64,000 bases of DNA from CAVSUB01 sp963816725 (GTDB lineage Bacteria; Acidobacteriota; Vicinamibacteria; Vicinamibacterales; 2-12-FULL-66-21), in NCBI GenBank assembly GCA_963816725.1, contig CAWFMC010000018.1:620001-684000 (forward strand). The letters run 5' to 3'. The translations under genes were made by a program, and so were the position numbers. Positions within the stretch are counted from its first letter, which is position 1. Every line of letters starts with the position of its first letter. Positions 62,840-64,000 of this stretch are shown piece after piece. Below the pieces are notes generated by a model. It searched no databases, was not told the DNA's origin, and saw only the letters and a program-made list of their open reading frames with translations.

Positions 62840-63517
62840 CTAGGTCAGGACCTTGATGACGACGCGGCGGTTCTGGGCGCGGCCGTCCTTGGTCTTGTTC
62901 GGCGCGATCGGCTTGTCTTCGCCGTAGCTGATCACGTTGATCTTGTGGAGCGGCACCTGGTGGTGCTCATAGAGGTAGCGCTTCACGTTCTCGGCGCGCT
63001 CGAGACCCAGGCGATAGTTCAGCTCCTTGGAGCCGGCGTTATCGGTGTGCCCTTCGATCTCGATGAAGGCGCCATTGGGCTCGGCCTTCAGCTTCTCGAC
63101 GAGCTGATCGATCTCGGCCGTCGCTTCCTCGGGGACCGCCGCCTTCCCGAACTTGAAGTTGCCCTTGTCCTCGCTCAGGACCACTTCGTAGATCAGGCGC
63201 TTGGAGGCCTTCTCGACCGACTCGGCCTTGGTTGACGCGGCGTCAGCCGTGGTCTTGGCCGTGTCGGCCCGCTGACCGGCGTTGACCGCCTTCGAGTCCG
63301 CGGCCTGAGCCGCCGCCTGTGCGCGCTGATCAACTTCGGTAATCTTGGCTTCGTTGGCCTTCGTCCGCTCCTGAGTTTCCTCGAGCGACTTCGAGACCGA
63401 CTCGACCTTGTCGTTCACTTCCCCAACCTGGCCACGCACGAACTTCTTGGTCGCGCACGCGGTCGTCCCGCCAAGGGCGAGCGCGAGCACCGGAACTGCC
63501 AACACCAGCTTCTTCAT
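62840..63517 (-). CDS. OmpA/Pal-like peptidoglycan-binding lipoprotein
   Basis: This is a 225-residue lipoprotein. The signal peptide ends in a lipobox (GGTTAC, C21). An alanine-rich coiled coil follows (about 28-105, NDKVESVSKSLEETQERTKANE in part), then an OmpA domain (about 115-225) with the peptidoglycan contacts D and R in GHTDNAGSKELNYRLGLERAENV and NRRVVIKVL. It anchors the outer membrane to the cell wall. The long coiled coil, absent from classical Pal, resembles the major lipoprotein Lpp. GGAGG lies 5 bases before the ATG. A 7-base hairpin precedes it (63,538-63,554). Confidence 0.9.
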   Translation of the reverse strand: MKKLVLAVPVLALALGGTTACATKKFVRGQVGEVNDKVESVSKSLEETQERTKANEAKITEVDQRAQAAAQAADSKAVNAGQRADTAKTTADAASTKAESVEKASKRLIYEVVLSEDKGNFKFGKAAVPEEATAEIDQLVEKLKAEPNGAFIEIEGHTDNAGSKELNYRLGLERAENVKRYLYEHHQVPLHKINVISYGEDKPIAPNKTKDGRAQNRRVVIKVLT

Positions 63518-63537
63518 AAGGCCTCCACCTATGCACT

Positions 63538-63554
63538 GTCCGCGGTGCGCGGAC
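63538..63554 (-). promoter_or_regulatory. Compact hairpin in the 5' region of the OmpA/Pal-like gene
   Basis: GTCCGCG and CGCGGAC pair perfectly around a 3-base loop, 20 bases upstream of the ATG of the lipoprotein gene and 44 bases past the stop of the VWFA gene. It may end transcription from the VWFA gene or protect the lipoprotein mRNA. There is no T-run. Confidence 0.4.
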
Positions 63555-63597
63555 CCAGCAATCACCGCACCACACCAACCGATTCGAACCGACTTGC

Positions 63598-64000
63598 TCA
63601 GTCCCTCGTCGAGACGTTCGTCCCCGGGCGTCCCCCGGAGGTGTATCCGCTGCGCGCCCTGACGACCAGCTCATGGCCCCGGGCCTTGACTTCCAGCGAT
63701 CGCCAGCCGGGGTTCGGCGATGCCTCGAATGCCAACAAGTACTGATGCCGCAGCTCGCTGACGATTTGCCGCGCCGCTAGGCTGTTCTGCGCCGGCGCGC
63801 TCACGGTGAACAATTCACCGCCTGTCCAGTGGGCCAGATCCCGCAGGCCGCCGGTCGGCTCCGCCTCTGAGGCGTCGAACATGCGCGGGTCGTCGATCAC
63901 CGACATCACCGCGACCACGTAGACGGGCACGTCGATCTCGCTGGCAATGCCGGACACTTCACCCGGCGTGAGCCGGCTGTGGGTGTCGACGCCATCGGTC
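63598..64000 (-). CDS. VWFA-related acidobacterial-domain protein, N-terminus beyond window edge
   Basis: The last 134 codons of a protein that enters from the right edge. TDGVDTHSRLTPGEVSGIA, IDVPVYVVAVMSVID, GLRDLAHWTGGELFTVSA and AARQIVSELRHQYLLAFE are hallmark blocks of the VWFA-related acidobacterial domain (TIGR03436). The metal-site TDG opening is visible. The C-terminus ends in a short threonine/arginine tail. Members are exported and probably adhesive or sensory. This is the best single clue to the phylum. Confidence 0.88.
   Translation of the reverse strand, partial: TDGVDTHSRLTPGEVSGIASEIDVPVYVVAVMSVIDDPRMFDASEAEPTGGLRDLAHWTGGELFTVSAPAQNSLAARQIVSELRHQYLLAFEASPNPGWRSLEVKARGHELVVRARSGYTSGGRPGTNVSTRD

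Overview
The window is GC-rich bacterial chromosome, tightly packed and without rRNA, tRNA, CRISPR, phage or transposase genes that I can see. Gene content points to Acidobacteriota, most likely a soil Vicinamibacteria-type organism. The strongest marker is the truncated gene at the right end, which matches the VWFA-related acidobacterial domain family. Supporting signs are the many secreted proteins of families common there (DUF2911, DUF1080, DUF2264, DinB, M49, M1, M16, HlyD-type adaptors) and intergenic filler made of short G/C/T-rich repeats. Class-level placement is inference.

Layout, left to right. 0-3.3 kb: a truncated DUF2264 protein, a ClC chloride channel and a membrane TPR protein (minus strand), divergent from a MarR regulator. 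3.9-6.9 kb: a copper module, cueR-copA, overlapping by ATGA and preceded by a recognisable CueR operator/promoter. 7-13.1 kb: a polysaccharide deacetylase, then an operon of three different HlyD-type adaptors and one MacB/FtsX-type permease, all joined by 4-base overlaps and with no ATPase gene. 13.4-18.2 kb: metH preceded by an ArsR-methyltransferase fusion (SahR-like) with a near-consensus promoter that seems to give a leaderless mRNA. 18.5-25.4 kb: secreted and catabolic enzymes (cupin, DUF2911, RraA/LigK-like aldolase, DUF1080, FAD-linked oxidase, M1 aminopeptidase with an N-terminal frameshift). 25.5-37.5 kb: hydrolase, iron-permease-like protein, PepF, MFS transporter, cyclophilin, a 991-residue DUF349 protein, two amidohydrolases and a YfcE-type phosphodiesterase. 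37.6-41.6 kb: a three-subunit molybdenum hydroxylase operon. 41.6-50 kb: REPIN-like palindrome pairs, DinB, a second MFS transporter, a frameshifted amine oxidase, a class A beta-lactamase-like hydrolase with a six-codon leader, an orphan adaptor and an LD-carboxypeptidase. 50-64 kb: a HEAT-cyclophilin fusion with an M49 peptidase, a beta-CASP nuclease, PLP enzymes, an MTHFR-like protein, a receiver-KaiB fusion, an SDR, an M16 pseudogene, a beta-barrel protein, an OmpA/Pal-like lipoprotein and the VWFA protein.

The genes that clearly work together are cueR-copA (copper efflux), the SahR-like gene with metH (methionine/SAM cycle, with a separate MTHFR-like gene at 56.8 kb), the molybdenum hydroxylase trio, and the adaptor-permease operon. 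Most others are single genes of peptide, cell-wall and small-molecule turnover, often secreted.

Two open frames break by one extra G inside a GGG run (M1 aminopeptidase, amine oxidase). This may be sequencing error rather than gene decay. The M16 gene has lost its catalytic half and looks truly dead. The most unusual items are the receiver-KaiB fusion, the ATPase-less triple-adaptor operon, the REPIN-like pairs and the SahR-like/metH promoter arrangement.
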